Positions 47,039-57,683 of a stretch of 64,000 nucleotides of DNA are shown one piece after another. The stretch spans positions 310,001 to 374,000 of the forward strand of contig NZ_LGYN01000023.1 of assembly GCF_001307105.1 (NCBI RefSeq), written 5' to 3'. A program made the translations under genes and the position numbers. Every line of letters begins with the position of its first letter. Within the stretch, counting starts at the first letter, position 1. Source of the DNA: Bacillus australimaris (GTDB lineage Bacteria; Bacillota; Bacilli; Bacillales; Bacillaceae). The notes under the pieces were generated by a model that saw only the letters and a list, made by a program, of their open reading frames with translations, ran no database searches and was not told where the DNA came from.

Positions 47039-47444
47039 TTGATCAAGTCAACTGTTTCTTTGTTTCATTTTTCTTTTTTTAAATCGCAAAGTCATAAACT
47101 TGACACATTTGAAACACAGGAGTATATTTATCTCGTTGCTTCTTTTAGTATATCGTTATACCTATTTCATCCTAACGTTACTTCTATTAAAAAACGGACA
47201 AAATTGATTTCAAATGATTCCGATCAAATCATGAAGGTTCACTTCCTAATCAAGTCTGTTATTATTTTTTAATTTTTAGTAGAACGATGTACTTATTTAA
47301 ACAACAGATGAATATATTCATGATCTTTTCATCAATCACATAAGGGGTGTTGTGATGGGCTTCATATTATTTATTTTTAAGGAAACACTAACAGAGGGTA
47401 TACAAATTTGACCTTAAAGGGGTTTCAAATATAGGAGTGGGAAT

Positions 47445-48626
47445 ATGAAAAATCCTTATATTAAATCGTCACTTGGCATGTATTTAAACTACTTCATGCT
47501 TGGCATGATCAATATTATTGTGGCGTCCAACATGGACAGCTTATCTGAACGCTACCATGTAGATATTCCGAAAATCAGCCTGCTTGTATCGGCAATCGGA
47601 ATTGGTAAACTAATTGCTCTCTTTTTCTCCGGCCGGTTAGCCGACAGCTGGGGACGTAAGCCTGTCATTATTACAGGAAACTTTCTCTACTTATTATTCT
47701 TAATTGGTATTCCAACGACAACAAGTTATACACTGGCATTTATCTTTGCGATTTCAGCAGGGATTGCAAACTCACTGCTTGATTCGGGAACTTATCCTGC
47801 TTTGACAGAATCATTTCCGAAAAAAGCAAGTTCAGCTTCTGTTTTAGTGAAAGCGTCTGTATCTATTGGTGCGACTGTTCTTCCATTTATCTTGGCGTAC
47901 CTAGTGGCACATGACATCTTCTGGGGCTGGGCGTTCTTTGGACTAGGGCTTCTTTATTTACTTGTAGGGATCTACTTGATCTTTATGCCATTCCCGAACC
48001 ATAAGCAAGTTTCTTCACAAGACGCTCTTCCAGTAGAGGCACAGTTCAAGGAAGAACCAAAAATGCTTGGCGAAGGCTTAGCTGTTGTACTTATGGGATT
48101 CACGTCTACTGCATTGTTTGTCGTATGGCAGACATGGCTTCCACAGCTCGGGTTAAAATTAATCGGACTTGGCACAGAACAAGCTACGCAGCTTCTATCT
48201 TATTTTAGTATTGGAGCACTAGTATCTGTTCTCTTGCTATCGATCGTCTTAGATAAATTTATTTCACCGATTATGGTGGCCATTATTTATCCTATTGGTG
48301 CGTTCCTTGCGATGCTTTCATTATTCCAAATCGAAACGTACAGCATTGTCATTGTCAGCACGTTTTTCTTAGGATTATTTACAGCAGGGATCTTCCAGCT
48401 TGCGATGAGCATTATGATGAAATTGTTCCCAACAAACAAAGCAACGGCTTCATCCTATGTCAACATTGCCGCAAGCTCGGCGTTTATTCTCGTACCGCTC
48501 ATTACAAGTGGATTGGTCAGCACGTACGATATTAAAATGACATTATTTTTCGATATGATCATTGCGGTCATTAGCGTATTGTTAGCAGTCTTTGTTCTTG
48601 GACGCATGAAAAAATTATTTAGATAA
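47445..48626 (+). CDS. MFS transporter, likely for quinate/shikimate
   Basis: This 393-residue major facilitator has twelve predicted helices and the loop motif FSGRLADSWGRKPVII near 62. It is 9 bp before a quinate/shikimate dehydrogenase gene; such MFS plus YdiB-type pairs occur in other bacteria (for example E. coli ydiN-ydiB), so aromatic hydroxy acids are the likely cargo. It is clearly paralogous to the product of 49590-50783 (both begin M-NPY-----YLNYF/YINYF-LGM-NII-ASNM). Confidence 0.8.
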   Translation: MKNPYIKSSLGMYLNYFMLGMINIIVASNMDSLSERYHVDIPKISLLVSAIGIGKLIALFFSGRLADSWGRKPVIITGNFLYLLFLIGIPTTTSYTLAFIFAISAGIANSLLDSGTYPALTESFPKKASSASVLVKASVSIGATVLPFILAYLVAHDIFWGWAFFGLGLLYLLVGIYLIFMPFPNHKQVSSQDALPVEAQFKEEPKMLGEGLAVVLMGFTSTALFVVWQTWLPQLGLKLIGLGTEQATQLLSYFSIGALVSVLLLSIVLDKFISPIMVAIIYPIGAFLAMLSLFQIETYSIVIVSTFFLGLFTAGIFQLAMSIMMKLFPTNKATASSYVNIAASSAFILVPLITSGLVSTYDIKMTLFFDMIIAVISVLLAVFVLGRMKKLFR

Positions 48627-48644
48627 TTAAAGGAGATGTCAATC

Positions 48645-49547
48645 ATGACAAACATACATGAACGTAATATTGATGGTAAAACAAAATTAGTCGGTCTTCT
48701 TGCAACACCAATCGGGCACAGCCTTTCACCACGTATGCATAACCTTGGCTATACACTAACAGGTATCAACTATGCTTACCTCGCATTTGATTTAGGGAGT
48801 GAAGGACTAGAAGCAGCCGTAAACGGTTTGAAAGCAATGGGTGCAGCTGGATTTAACATCTCTATGCCACACAAAATGAAAGTACTGGATTACTTAGATG
48901 AACTAGATGATTCTGCAAAACATACACGTGCAAGTAACACTGTTGTGAACAAAGATGGCAAGCTCATCGGTTACAACACAGATGGTCTTGGATATGTGAG
49001 AAACTTGATTGAACATGGCGTTGAATTAGCTGGTCAGAAGGTCACACTCGTTGGCTCTGGCGGCGCTGCAACACCGATTGCCATTCAGCTTGCACAGTCA
49101 GGCATTCGTGAAATTAGTATTTTTGCTCGTAATGATCAATACTTTGTTCAAGCAGAAGAAAATGTAAATTACATCAACAACGAAATGAAATCCTTCGGTG
49201 TCAAAGCAAACATTTTCCCACTTGAAGACAAAGACGCTTTCCGTCGTGAAGTAGCTGAAAGTGCCATCTTAGCAAACGGGACAAGCCTTGGCATGAAACC
49301 ATTAGATGAGCTAAGCATTATTGACGATACACTTGATGTATTACGTAAAGACTTAATCGTGACAGATGTCGTCTACAACCCGCAAAAAACAAAACTTCTT
49401 GCGCAAGCAGAAGAAGCTGGTGCCAAAACGATTAACGGTCTTGGCATGATGCTATGGCAAGGTGCCCTTGCTTACAAACTCTTCACTGGTGAAGATATGC
49501 CAATTGATCAAGTGAAACAAATTCTTTTTGAAAATGACCGATTCTAA
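48645..49547 (+). CDS. Quinate/shikimate dehydrogenase (AroE/YdiB family)
   Basis: This 300-residue NAD(P)-dependent enzyme oxidises shikimate and/or quinate. The substrate site is PIGHSLSPRMHN (23-33), catalytic K77 in NISMPHKMKV and D113 in GYNTDG; the nucleotide loop GSGGAATP begins at 137. Length and neighbours fit the catabolic YdiB type more than biosynthetic AroE. I start at ATG 48645 after AAAGGAG. No dehydroquinate dehydratase gene is nearby. Confidence 0.87.
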   Translation: MTNIHERNIDGKTKLVGLLATPIGHSLSPRMHNLGYTLTGINYAYLAFDLGSEGLEAAVNGLKAMGAAGFNISMPHKMKVLDYLDELDDSAKHTRASNTVVNKDGKLIGYNTDGLGYVRNLIEHGVELAGQKVTLVGSGGAATPIAIQLAQSGIREISIFARNDQYFVQAEENVNYINNEMKSFGVKANIFPLEDKDAFRREVAESAILANGTSLGMKPLDELSIIDDTLDVLRKDLIVTDVVYNPQKTKLLAQAEEAGAKTINGLGMMLWQGALAYKLFTGEDMPIDQVKQILFENDRF

Positions 49548-49555
49548 AACAAAAG

Positions 49556-49592
49556 AAAGACGACTTCCTGAGTGGAAGTCGTCTTTTTTTTA
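49556..49592. terminator. Bidirectional terminator
   Basis: AAAGACGACTTCC and GGAAGTCGTCTTT arms around TGAGT with a long T run. Confidence 0.9.
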
Positions 49593-50783
49593 ATCATGTA
49601 CCATGATTCGGTGGTATCGATACAGGATATACAGCGCACCGATAATGGCGGCAACAGCCACCACTCCATCGAACATAAAGATTTGTAAAATGGATAAGTG
49701 CGTTTCAATTAAACCTGTTACGACTGGGATGACGATAGCCGCCACCCCACCGGCTGTGGAAATAATCCCTGTCATCGTTCCTTTGTTCTTCCAGAAGAAT
49801 TCAGCCATCACAGTTAACGTCAGCTGAAAGACTCCTGCTGTTGAAAATCCCAAAACAAAGGCATTGACAGTTCCGATGACTGGAGATTTCACAACCAATA
49901 GCACACAAATAGAAACAAGTGTAATGATTGGATAGATCAGCAGCACAGTGACTGGACGAACAAAACGGCGCAAAAGAAATGCAAGCAGCAGGACAGACAG
50001 CAGCCCGCCCATGCTATAGTAACTGAGCAATTTTACAGCACTGCCCGATGCCATTCCCAATATGGTCTCACCGTATGTCGGAAGCCAAATTTGCGGCAAT
50101 GCGTACAGCCCATTTGACGTAAAACTGATCACTACGAGTGCAACCCCTTCTCTCCAAAACGTCGGCTCTGTAGTGAAGCGCGGGAGTCCGTTATGCTCTG
50201 TTACCTGGACTTGCTCCACCTTGCGATGATTTGGAAATGGCAAGGTCCACAGCATCAAGACATTCACAAGATAGATGAGAGCAGGAACAAAAAATGCCAT
50301 TCCATAAAATAAATCATGCTCTGCTAAAAAGAAAATCCCCAGTGGCAAAATGGTTGCCCCAATCGAAATGAAGGCCTTCACCATCACATTCGCAGATCCC
50401 GAGCTTTGTGGAAAAACCTCCATTAACGCTGGATATGTTCCTGCATCCATCGCTGAATTCGCGACCCCTGCCAAAATCGCAAACGCAAAGGCAATTTGAT
50501 AATTCGGAGACAATGGGATGCCAATGAGGAACACCGCCATCAGCACACCCGAAACCAAAATGACCGGCTTTCTCCCAAAACGATCTGACAGCACACCTGA
50601 TAAACCATATGTGAGCACCCTGCCAATACCAAGCGCCGAAATCATATAGCTAATTCCCGCACTATTGGTATCTAACTGTTTGATTAAAAATGGCATATTT
50701 GAAGCCAATATAATATTGACCATACCTAATAAAAAATAATTGATATAAAGACTAGAAGCCGTTCTCACATACGGATTCCTCAT
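49590..50783 (-). CDS. MFS transporter, paralogue of 47445-48626
   Basis: This 397-residue major facilitator has the loop motif LSGVLSDRFGRKPVIL near 64 and the same N-terminal and central sequences (ANSAMDAGTYPALMEVFP) as the MFS upstream of the quinate/shikimate dehydrogenase. I start at ATG 50783 (RNPYVRTASSLYINYF) because upstream in-frame residues are unlike any transporter. Convergent with the dehydrogenase gene. Substrate unknown but probably a related acid. Confidence 0.8.
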   Translation of the reverse strand: MRNPYVRTASSLYINYFLLGMVNIILASNMPFLIKQLDTNSAGISYMISALGIGRVLTYGLSGVLSDRFGRKPVILVSGVLMAVFLIGIPLSPNYQIAFAFAILAGVANSAMDAGTYPALMEVFPQSSGSANVMVKAFISIGATILPLGIFFLAEHDLFYGMAFFVPALIYLVNVLMLWTLPFPNHRKVEQVQVTEHNGLPRFTTEPTFWREGVALVVISFTSNGLYALPQIWLPTYGETILGMASGSAVKLLSYYSMGGLLSVLLLAFLLRRFVRPVTVLLIYPIITLVSICVLLVVKSPVIGTVNAFVLGFSTAGVFQLTLTVMAEFFWKNKGTMTGIISTAGGVAAIVIPVVTGLIETHLSILQIFMFDGVVAVAAIIGALYILYRYHRIMVHD

Positions 50784-50886
50784 CCTGACACACCCCTCAA
50801 CACTATCGCAATGAAGTGACAAATCATGGTCACGCTTACAAAATTTCATGTGTGAGGAGGAACAACTTCGCATCCTTCACGTTCAA

Positions 50887-50905
50887 ACATCACATCATGT
50901 CATGT
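50887..50905. promoter_or_regulatory. 19-bp near-palindrome upstream of second MFS gene
   Basis: ACATCACATCATGTCATGT reads ACATnACATnATGTnATGT, self-complementary except at three spaced positions. It lies about 105 bp before the MFS start and is a candidate operator. Confidence 0.35.
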
Positions 50906-51051
50906 AGTCCACAGCTAACATGCCCTTCATTTATCAAGCATTTCTTAAATTTTTCACTAAGTCTTATTTTATATGAATGTGAAAGGTAATGATAGTGAAT
51001 TGCTTAAATTAGAGGGAAATTCATCAATCAAGCGTATAACACCATCGGTAG

Positions 51052-51077
51052 AAAAAGGAGCGGCCATCCGCCACTCC

Positions 51078-51080
<3 letters not shown>
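51052..51080 (-). terminator. Terminator of beta-glucoside operon 2
   Basis: AAGGAGTGGCGG pairs with CCGCTCCTT (one bulge) and is followed by TTTTC on the minus strand. Confidence 0.7.
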
Positions 51081-52577
<1,497 letters not shown>

Positions 52578-52583
52578 TCAAGA

Positions 52584-53426
52584 CTATGCGTTATTTCTTT
52601 GAACCACTCGATTGACGTGAATAATTAAATACATTTTTTCGTCACTAGATATCGTGTAATCCACATTTGTTTTAATATATTTCTCGATTTTCTCCACACA
52701 TTTTACTTCTTCAGGGTATTTCCTCATGATTTGATCGATTAGATCGTGATCATCTGTTTTGAGCATTTTGTTCTCAAGTAAACGTTGAACAAAGAACTGT
52801 AAATGTGTTAAAAACCTAGAATAATTAATCGTATCTGTTGGAATCTCGATCTTATAATGCATTTTGATAATATTTAAAATGTCTTTGACCATATTGGTCA
52901 TCATCACAATTTGATTCAAATTATCTTTGGTCTGCTGTGCATTTACTAAATGAAATGCAATATTCGCCGCTTCTTCTTCAGGCAGCTGAATGCCTAATTG
53001 TTTTTCAATCAGCTCTAGTGCATGCATACCAATACTGAATTCTTCGGGGTAAAATTTCTTTACTTCCCACAGCAGGCGATTTTGTATTGTTAAATTTTCC
53101 TTAAAGCGCTTCGTAGCCATAAAAAGGTGATCGGTTAAAGAAATATAAAGATGCTCATTTAGGTGTGTAGATAAACGGCGCTTCGCATAGGATATAATCT
53201 CATCTGTCATGATTAAAAATTCCTCTGGGGTCTCCCTCATAAGCTCAGCTAAATCATTAGACGTGCTTTGATCTTCTAGCACATAAATCTTTTGAATATC
53301 AGACTCTTGAATAAGACTGCCTGGCTTATTTTTAAACCCAATCGCCTTACCCATTACGATGATTTCCTTACCGTCATCTCTTTTAGCGAGAACCACACTG
53401 GTATTCAGCACTTTTATAATTTCCAT
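52584..53426 (-). CDS. LicT/BglG-type antiterminator (second copy)
   Basis: This 280-residue protein has a CAT RNA-binding domain (1-55; MEIIKVLNTSVVLAKRDDG) and two PRDs with conserved histidines (TDHLFM, EEAANIAFHLVNA, NYSRFLTHLQFF, IIHVNRV). It recognises the RAT element upstream of its PTS gene. It lies between PTS and GH1 genes, 18 bp before the latter. GGGAAGGTGATATGGTATG provides the ribosome site. Confidence 0.88.
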   Translation of the reverse strand: MEIIKVLNTSVVLAKRDDGKEIIVMGKAIGFKNKPGSLIQESDIQKIYVLEDQSTSNDLAELMRETPEEFLIMTDEIISYAKRRLSTHLNEHLYISLTDHLFMATKRFKENLTIQNRLLWEVKKFYPEEFSIGMHALELIEKQLGIQLPEEEAANIAFHLVNAQQTKDNLNQIVMMTNMVKDILNIIKMHYKIEIPTDTINYSRFLTHLQFFVQRLLENKMLKTDDHDLIDQIMRKYPEEVKCVEKIEKYIKTNVDYTISSDEKMYLIIHVNRVVQRNNA

Positions 53427-53461
53427 ACCATATCACCTTCCCGGTTACATTCAAAATCGAT

Positions 53462-55339
53462 TTATAAGACAGTTAAAAGTGGCTGCTGATGTCCAGAAAC
53501 AGAATTCGTTTTTCCCTCTTGGGGTAAGATTTCTAAATAATCAGCTGTATTTGTAATAATGACTGGTGTTGTTGTATCATAACCAGCCTCTTGTATATTC
53601 TGTTGATCAAATTCAATCAGAAGTTGACCTTGTTTCACTGTATCACCTTTTTGAACATGTGAAGTAAAATAATGTCCATTTAAGTTCACGGTATCAATAC
53701 CAATATGAATCAGAACTTCCACACCAAGGTTGGATTTTAAACCAATGGCATGATTTGTATGGAAAATCATTTCTACTTGTCCATCAAAAGGAGCAAATAC
53801 TTTCCCTTCACTAGGTTGAATCGCTGCCCCTTTCCCCATCACTTCTTCAGAGAATACTTTATCATTCACTTTTGCTAAAGGAATGATGTCTCCTTTAATC
53901 GGTGCATAAATGATTTCGCGATTTCTTGTGCTTTCTGATGTGGAGACAGGCTCGCTGTTCTTCTGAATGACTTCAGTTTCTGCATCTTTAAAGCCGATGA
54001 TGTAAACAGCAATAAACGCGATGACCGCTGCCATGACTGCACCAATAATGGCAAACGTAAAGTTTGAAGTCCCTTTTTCAATGAAAATCGGCATTGTTGC
54101 GATACCAGGTGAAACCATGACAAACGCCTTTAGCTTAATCAATCCAACAAAAATACCTGAAACTCCTGCTCCAATCATACATGCGAGTAATGTTTTCTTA
54201 AGTTTTAAATGAACGCCGTATAATGCAGGTTCTGTTATCCCAAATAAAGCAGAGATTCCTCCGGACATGGCAATTTGTTTTAATTTAGGATCTTTTGTTT
54301 TAAATGAAACAGCCAAAGCACCTCCACCTTGCGCAAAGTTCGCCGCTAGCATAGCCACCCCGATGAGAGCGTCGTACCCTGGTGAAGCAAGGGACGCGAT
54401 AACAACTGGATAGAACACCTTCTGCATCCCAAACATGACGATAAAAGGTAAGAAAACGGCTAAAATGGCAACGGCAGCCCATCCTGCCGTTTGCTGAATC
54501 CATAAGACCCCTGCGGCTAAACCTGCACCAAGGTACATACCAAGCGGCCCTAAAAACAGTAAGCCAATCGGAGCAACAATGATCATTGTGATTAAAGGAA
54601 CCATAAAAATTTTGACCGGTCCCGGTGATAATTTATCTGCCAGCTTTTCTACATAAGACATCAGCCAGACAATGAGTATAATCGGAATGACCGATGAGCC
54701 ATAAGAAACAGCTTTCAGTGGAATACCCGCAAAGACAACTGGATCCCCGCTGCTAAACAGGGCTGTTAAGTTAGGATGCAGCAGTACCCCTGCCAAAGCC
54801 ATCGATACCATAGGGTTTGTACCAAATTTTTGTGAGCTTGTATAGGCTAACAAAATAGGTAGGAAGAAGAATGCTGCATCTGAGATGATTTTCAATACCA
54901 AATAGGTTTGGCTGTCTTCTTTCATCAAATTCAGCATCGGCAATAAAATCAGTAAAGCCTTTAACATCCCTGCCCCGGCAATTGCAGGGATAATCGGCGC
55001 AAAAATGCCGGTGATCAAGTTGGCAAAACGATTGAAATATCCTTTTAAGCTATGATCTTTGTTCTGTACAATCTGTCCGCTTGCTTCCGGATTTTGTTCA
55101 ATCAGTTTTGCAAACTCTTTATATACATAGCCAACATCATTGCCAATAACAACTTGATACTGACCTGCTGTATCTGCTACTTGAATGACGCCATCAAGGC
55201 GGCTAATTTCTTCAGAGTTTGCGAGTGAGGAGTCTTTTAAAGTCAGCCTTAATCTCGTCATACAGTGGATGGAGTTTTGAACGTTTTCACTTCCACCAAT
55301 ATGTTTAAGAATGTCTTGAGCTAAGTCTTTATGGTTCAT
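53462..55339 (-). CDS. Beta-glucoside PTS transporter EIIBCA (second copy)
   Basis: This 625-residue EIIBCA protein has an EIIB cysteine in HCMTRLRLTLK near 27, an EIIC membrane domain (about 105-455; GITEPALYGVHL near 385) and an EIIA domain with the phosphohistidine motif VEVLIHIGIDTV. It parallels the product of 36953-38812. I start at ATG 55339 because the earlier ATG (55357) lacks a ribosome site. The leader contains a RAT/terminator pair. Confidence 0.92.
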   Translation of the reverse strand: MNHKDLAQDILKHIGGSENVQNSIHCMTRLRLTLKDSSLANSEEISRLDGVIQVADTAGQYQVVIGNDVGYVYKEFAKLIEQNPEASGQIVQNKDHSLKGYFNRFANLITGIFAPIIPAIAGAGMLKALLILLPMLNLMKEDSQTYLVLKIISDAAFFFLPILLAYTSSQKFGTNPMVSMALAGVLLHPNLTALFSSGDPVVFAGIPLKAVSYGSSVIPIILIVWLMSYVEKLADKLSPGPVKIFMVPLITMIIVAPIGLLFLGPLGMYLGAGLAAGVLWIQQTAGWAAVAILAVFLPFIVMFGMQKVFYPVVIASLASPGYDALIGVAMLAANFAQGGGALAVSFKTKDPKLKQIAMSGGISALFGITEPALYGVHLKLKKTLLACMIGAGVSGIFVGLIKLKAFVMVSPGIATMPIFIEKGTSNFTFAIIGAVMAAVIAFIAVYIIGFKDAETEVIQKNSEPVSTSESTRNREIIYAPIKGDIIPLAKVNDKVFSEEVMGKGAAIQPSEGKVFAPFDGQVEMIFHTNHAIGLKSNLGVEVLIHIGIDTVNLNGHYFTSHVQKGDTVKQGQLLIEFDQQNIQEAGYDTTTPVIITNTADYLEILPQEGKTNSVSGHQQPLLTVL

Positions 55340-55382
55340 TAAAGTCACCGCTTTCATTTTTGATTATAGGCGCTCAGGCAAC

Positions 55383-55463
55383 AAAAAAAGACCTGGATTG
55401 GGTGGGAATATACAAATACAGATATCCCATCCAATCTAGGTCTTGCCTGCCGAACAGTAACAC
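55383..55463 (-). promoter_or_regulatory. LicT target: RAT and leader terminator of operon 2
   Basis: On the minus strand, a classical RAT (about 55432-55463, GTTACTGTTCGGCAGGCAAG) overlaps the 5' arm of a terminator. Its arms start AAGACCT-GATTGG and end CCAATC-AGGTCTT and are followed by TTTTT. It is closer to the textbook RAT than the element of the first operon. Confidence 0.9.
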
Positions 55464-55512
55464 GCCTTATTGAATGTACGCATTATTCTATTTTTAACTT
55501 TTCATCGTTTCA

Positions 55513-55526
55513 TGAAACCGCTTTTA
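55513..55526 (-). promoter_or_regulatory. cre-like site of beta-glucoside operon 2
   Basis: TAAAAGCGGTTTCA (minus strand) has one mismatch to the CcpA consensus, about 50 bp upstream of the RAT. A convincing -35/-10 pair was not found; the gap from 55464 to 55692 holds no gene. Confidence 0.5.
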
Positions 55527-55692
55527 ACATGTTAATATCTTTATAGTAATTAATTATCTTCACAAAAGCAATGTTTTTTCTCGAAAAACAATAATAAATT
55601 GATTAAATATAGATCAAAGAGCACTGTTATATCATCTAATCGTACCTATTGAAGATAAATGGTATGCTCTTTCAAATAAAGACCGTCTAAAC

Positions 55693-56178
55693 TCAAAGCC
55701 CCCAAGTACTTAACTCATAAAAATATTCCGTCCGTTCAATGCATAATCCAAATTGAAGATCCTCTGTGACTAACATAAAATCTCCATATCCACTTAAAAA
55801 TTTCGTTTGCTCAAGAAGCTGGTTTAAATGGCTAAACACTTCGTTCACGTTTACTAAAAGAGCTTCAATTTCATGCTCTCGAAAAAACATGATTCTAGCT
55901 TCTTTGGGATAACGTTCTGCATTCTTGACCAATTCCTTTAACATTTGTGTAGACTTTTTTATATGTTCTCGATAGTTATCCCCATGTATTTGAAGCTTAT
56001 TTTCTCTTGCATAAAGGAAAGCAAACACCTTCTGACAAAACAATTGATTTTCCTCGCTATCTAAAAAGGGGTGTTCTGGAAGTGTCATGTAGCTCAATTC
56101 GTTCATTAAGTGCTTTCTTCTGCTTTTTCTTTTTAAGGTTTCGATTTTTGTTTTTCTGTTGTTATTCATAAAAATCAA
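55693..56178 (-). CDS. Hypothetical protein, unknown family
   Basis: This 161-residue soluble, helix-rich protein has a basic N-terminus (RKTKIETLKRKSRRKHLMNEL) and an amphipathic central part (EHIKKSTQMLKELVKNAERYPKEARIMFF). No signal peptide or membrane span. TTG 56178 is preceded by AAGGAT at good spacing, so I use it rather than the ATG three codons later. I recognise no motif and the neighbours give no hint. Confidence 0.55.
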   Translation of the reverse strand: MIFMNNNRKTKIETLKRKSRRKHLMNELSYMTLPEHPFLDSEENQLFCQKVFAFLYARENKLQIHGDNYREHIKKSTQMLKELVKNAERYPKEARIMFFREHEIEALLVNVNEVFSHLNQLLEQTKFLSGYGDFMLVTEDLQFGLCIERTEYFYELSTWGL

Positions 56179-56332
56179 CTTAACAATCCTTGTTTTTTTA
56201 TACTATCATCACAAGAATTATCTAATAAAACAATCCATTTGTTCAAATTAGGACTTTTTTCTCAAACGGGTACAACCCTTACCACGCTTTCATCGTCACC
56301 CTCTTCTTGTTAATTAACCGAAAATCAATCAC

Positions 56333-56361
56333 TTGTAATCTAAACAGTTACAGCATATAAT
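56333..56361 (+). promoter_or_regulatory. SigA promoter of aryl-alcohol dehydrogenase gene
   Basis: TTGTAA (56333-56338), 17 bp and a perfect TATAAT (56356-56361). No copy of the dyad found at the aldehyde dehydrogenase and bsd promoters is present here. Confidence 0.75.
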
Positions 56362-56413
56362 TTCTCTGATTTCTTAATTCACATAAGAAGAGTTCATAAA
56401 AGGGGGATTTTTG

Positions 56414-57502
56414 ATGGAAATCAAGGCGGCTGTCATTGAAAAACAAGGTGAAGATTTTGTATTTGAACAACTAAAGCTAGAAAACCCAAAAAGTAATGAA
56501 GTATTAATTAAAGTGGTAGCAACTGGAGTTTGTCATACAGATGCTGTGGCTCGCGATATGGGATTATCACCCTTCCCTGTAGTTTTAGGCCACGAAGGAG
56601 CTGGAATTGTAGAAGCTGTCGGAGATGGTGTTAAGTCCGTTAAAGAAGGAGATCACGTTGTCTTATCATTTGCTTCTTGTGGAGAATGTGAAAACTGTTT
56701 AGCTGCACATCCTACTAGCTGTATGCGGTTCAATGAACTAAATTTTGATGGCAAGATGGAAGATCATACAAACAGAATACACAAACACAATCATGCTGTT
56801 TCTACTTTCTTTGGACAATCTTCATTTGCCACATATGCAGTTGTTAACGAACGAAATGTCGTTCAAGTAGAGAAAGATGTTGATTTGGCTCTTCTTGGAC
56901 CATTAGGTTGTGGAATCCAAACAGGAAGTGGAACCGTTTTAAATAAATTAAAACCTGAATTTGGTTCGACAATTGCTGTATATGGCTGTGGAGCAGTCGG
57001 ATTAAGTGCCATCATGGCTGCGAAAATTGCAGGCTGTAAACAAATCATTGCGATAGATGTACATGAAAACCGATTAGCACTTGCCAAGGAATTAGGTGCT
57101 ACAGATGTCTTTAATGGAGCAAAAGTAGATGCTGTACAAGAAATTAAAAAAATAACAAACGGTGGAACTAATTATGCTGTTGAAACAACGGGTGTACCAC
57201 CTGTTGTTCGTCAATCATTACATGCTCTAAAGCCGCTAGGTGTGTCCGCAGTTGTTGGAGTCACACCAAAAATGGAGTTTGATGTCCATAATGATATCAT
57301 GGCTGAAGGTAAGACATTAATGGGTGTAATTGAAGGCGATGCAGTTCCTAAGTTATTCATTCCGAAGCTTATTGATTTCTATAAAAAAGGGTTGTTCCCA
57401 TTTGATAAGCTAGTGAAATTTTATGAATTCGAAGATATCAACCAAGCCTTTGCTGATTCGAAATCTGGTGCCGTTTTAAAACCGATTGTGAAAATTAGCT
57501 GA
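56414..57502 (+). CDS. Zinc-dependent aryl-alcohol dehydrogenase
   Basis: This 362-residue medium-chain dehydrogenase oxidises alcohols to aldehydes with NAD. Catalytic zinc ligands are C40, H60/E61 and C166; structural zinc cysteines are C89, C92, C95 and C103; the nucleotide loop GCGAVG is at 191-196. The insert RFNELNFDGKMEDHT and the LGPLGCGIQTG motif match benzyl/aryl-alcohol dehydrogenases (XylB type). The next gene is an aryl-aldehyde dehydrogenase, which supports an aromatic substrate. Own promoter and terminator. Confidence 0.87.
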   Translation: MEIKAAVIEKQGEDFVFEQLKLENPKSNEVLIKVVATGVCHTDAVARDMGLSPFPVVLGHEGAGIVEAVGDGVKSVKEGDHVVLSFASCGECENCLAAHPTSCMRFNELNFDGKMEDHTNRIHKHNHAVSTFFGQSSFATYAVVNERNVVQVEKDVDLALLGPLGCGIQTGSGTVLNKLKPEFGSTIAVYGCGAVGLSAIMAAKIAGCKQIIAIDVHENRLALAKELGATDVFNGAKVDAVQEIKKITNGGTNYAVETTGVPPVVRQSLHALKPLGVSAVVGVTPKMEFDVHNDIMAEGKTLMGVIEGDAVPKLFIPKLIDFYKKGLFPFDKLVKFYEFEDINQAFADSKSGAVLKPIVKIS

Positions 57503-57513
57503 ACATGATAATC

Positions 57514-57545
57514 AAGAACCTTCCACTCTGGAAGGTTCTTTTGTT
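57514..57545 (+). terminator. Terminator of alcohol dehydrogenase gene
   Basis: AAGAACCTTCCA pairs with TGGAAGGTTCTT around CTC, followed by TTGTT. Confidence 0.85.
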
Positions 57546-57576
57546 CATCCTAGCCTATTAAAGTTCGAGGAATAAG

Positions 57577-57642
57577 ATACTTAATAGGTATTTTCTTTAT
57601 ACAAAATAGATATTTCCCCTCTTAATATATCATCATTATAAT
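57577..57642 (+). promoter_or_regulatory. Aldehyde dehydrogenase promoter with LysR-type tandem boxes
   Basis: Box 1 ATACTTAATAGGTAT (57577-57591) and box 2 ATACAAAATAGATAT (57599-57613) start 22 bp apart. A perfect TATAAT -10 follows at 57637-57642, with no usable -35 (TTCCCC). This is an activator-dependent layout shared with bsdC and bsdB. Confidence 0.75.
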
Positions 57643-57683
57643 TAAATAATGGCTGAAATTGATAGACACAAGGGGGAATCATT

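Noticed and set aside
47012-47272. 86-codon open frame after the LacI-type gene
   Set aside because: It begins inside the terminator, has no ribosome site and has low-complexity composition; it looks like chance.
56296-56361. A BsdA-type box at the aryl-alcohol dehydrogenase promoter
   Set aside because: No ATACYTNNNARGTAT-like sequence occurs 60 bp before the -10; that promoter has its own good -35.
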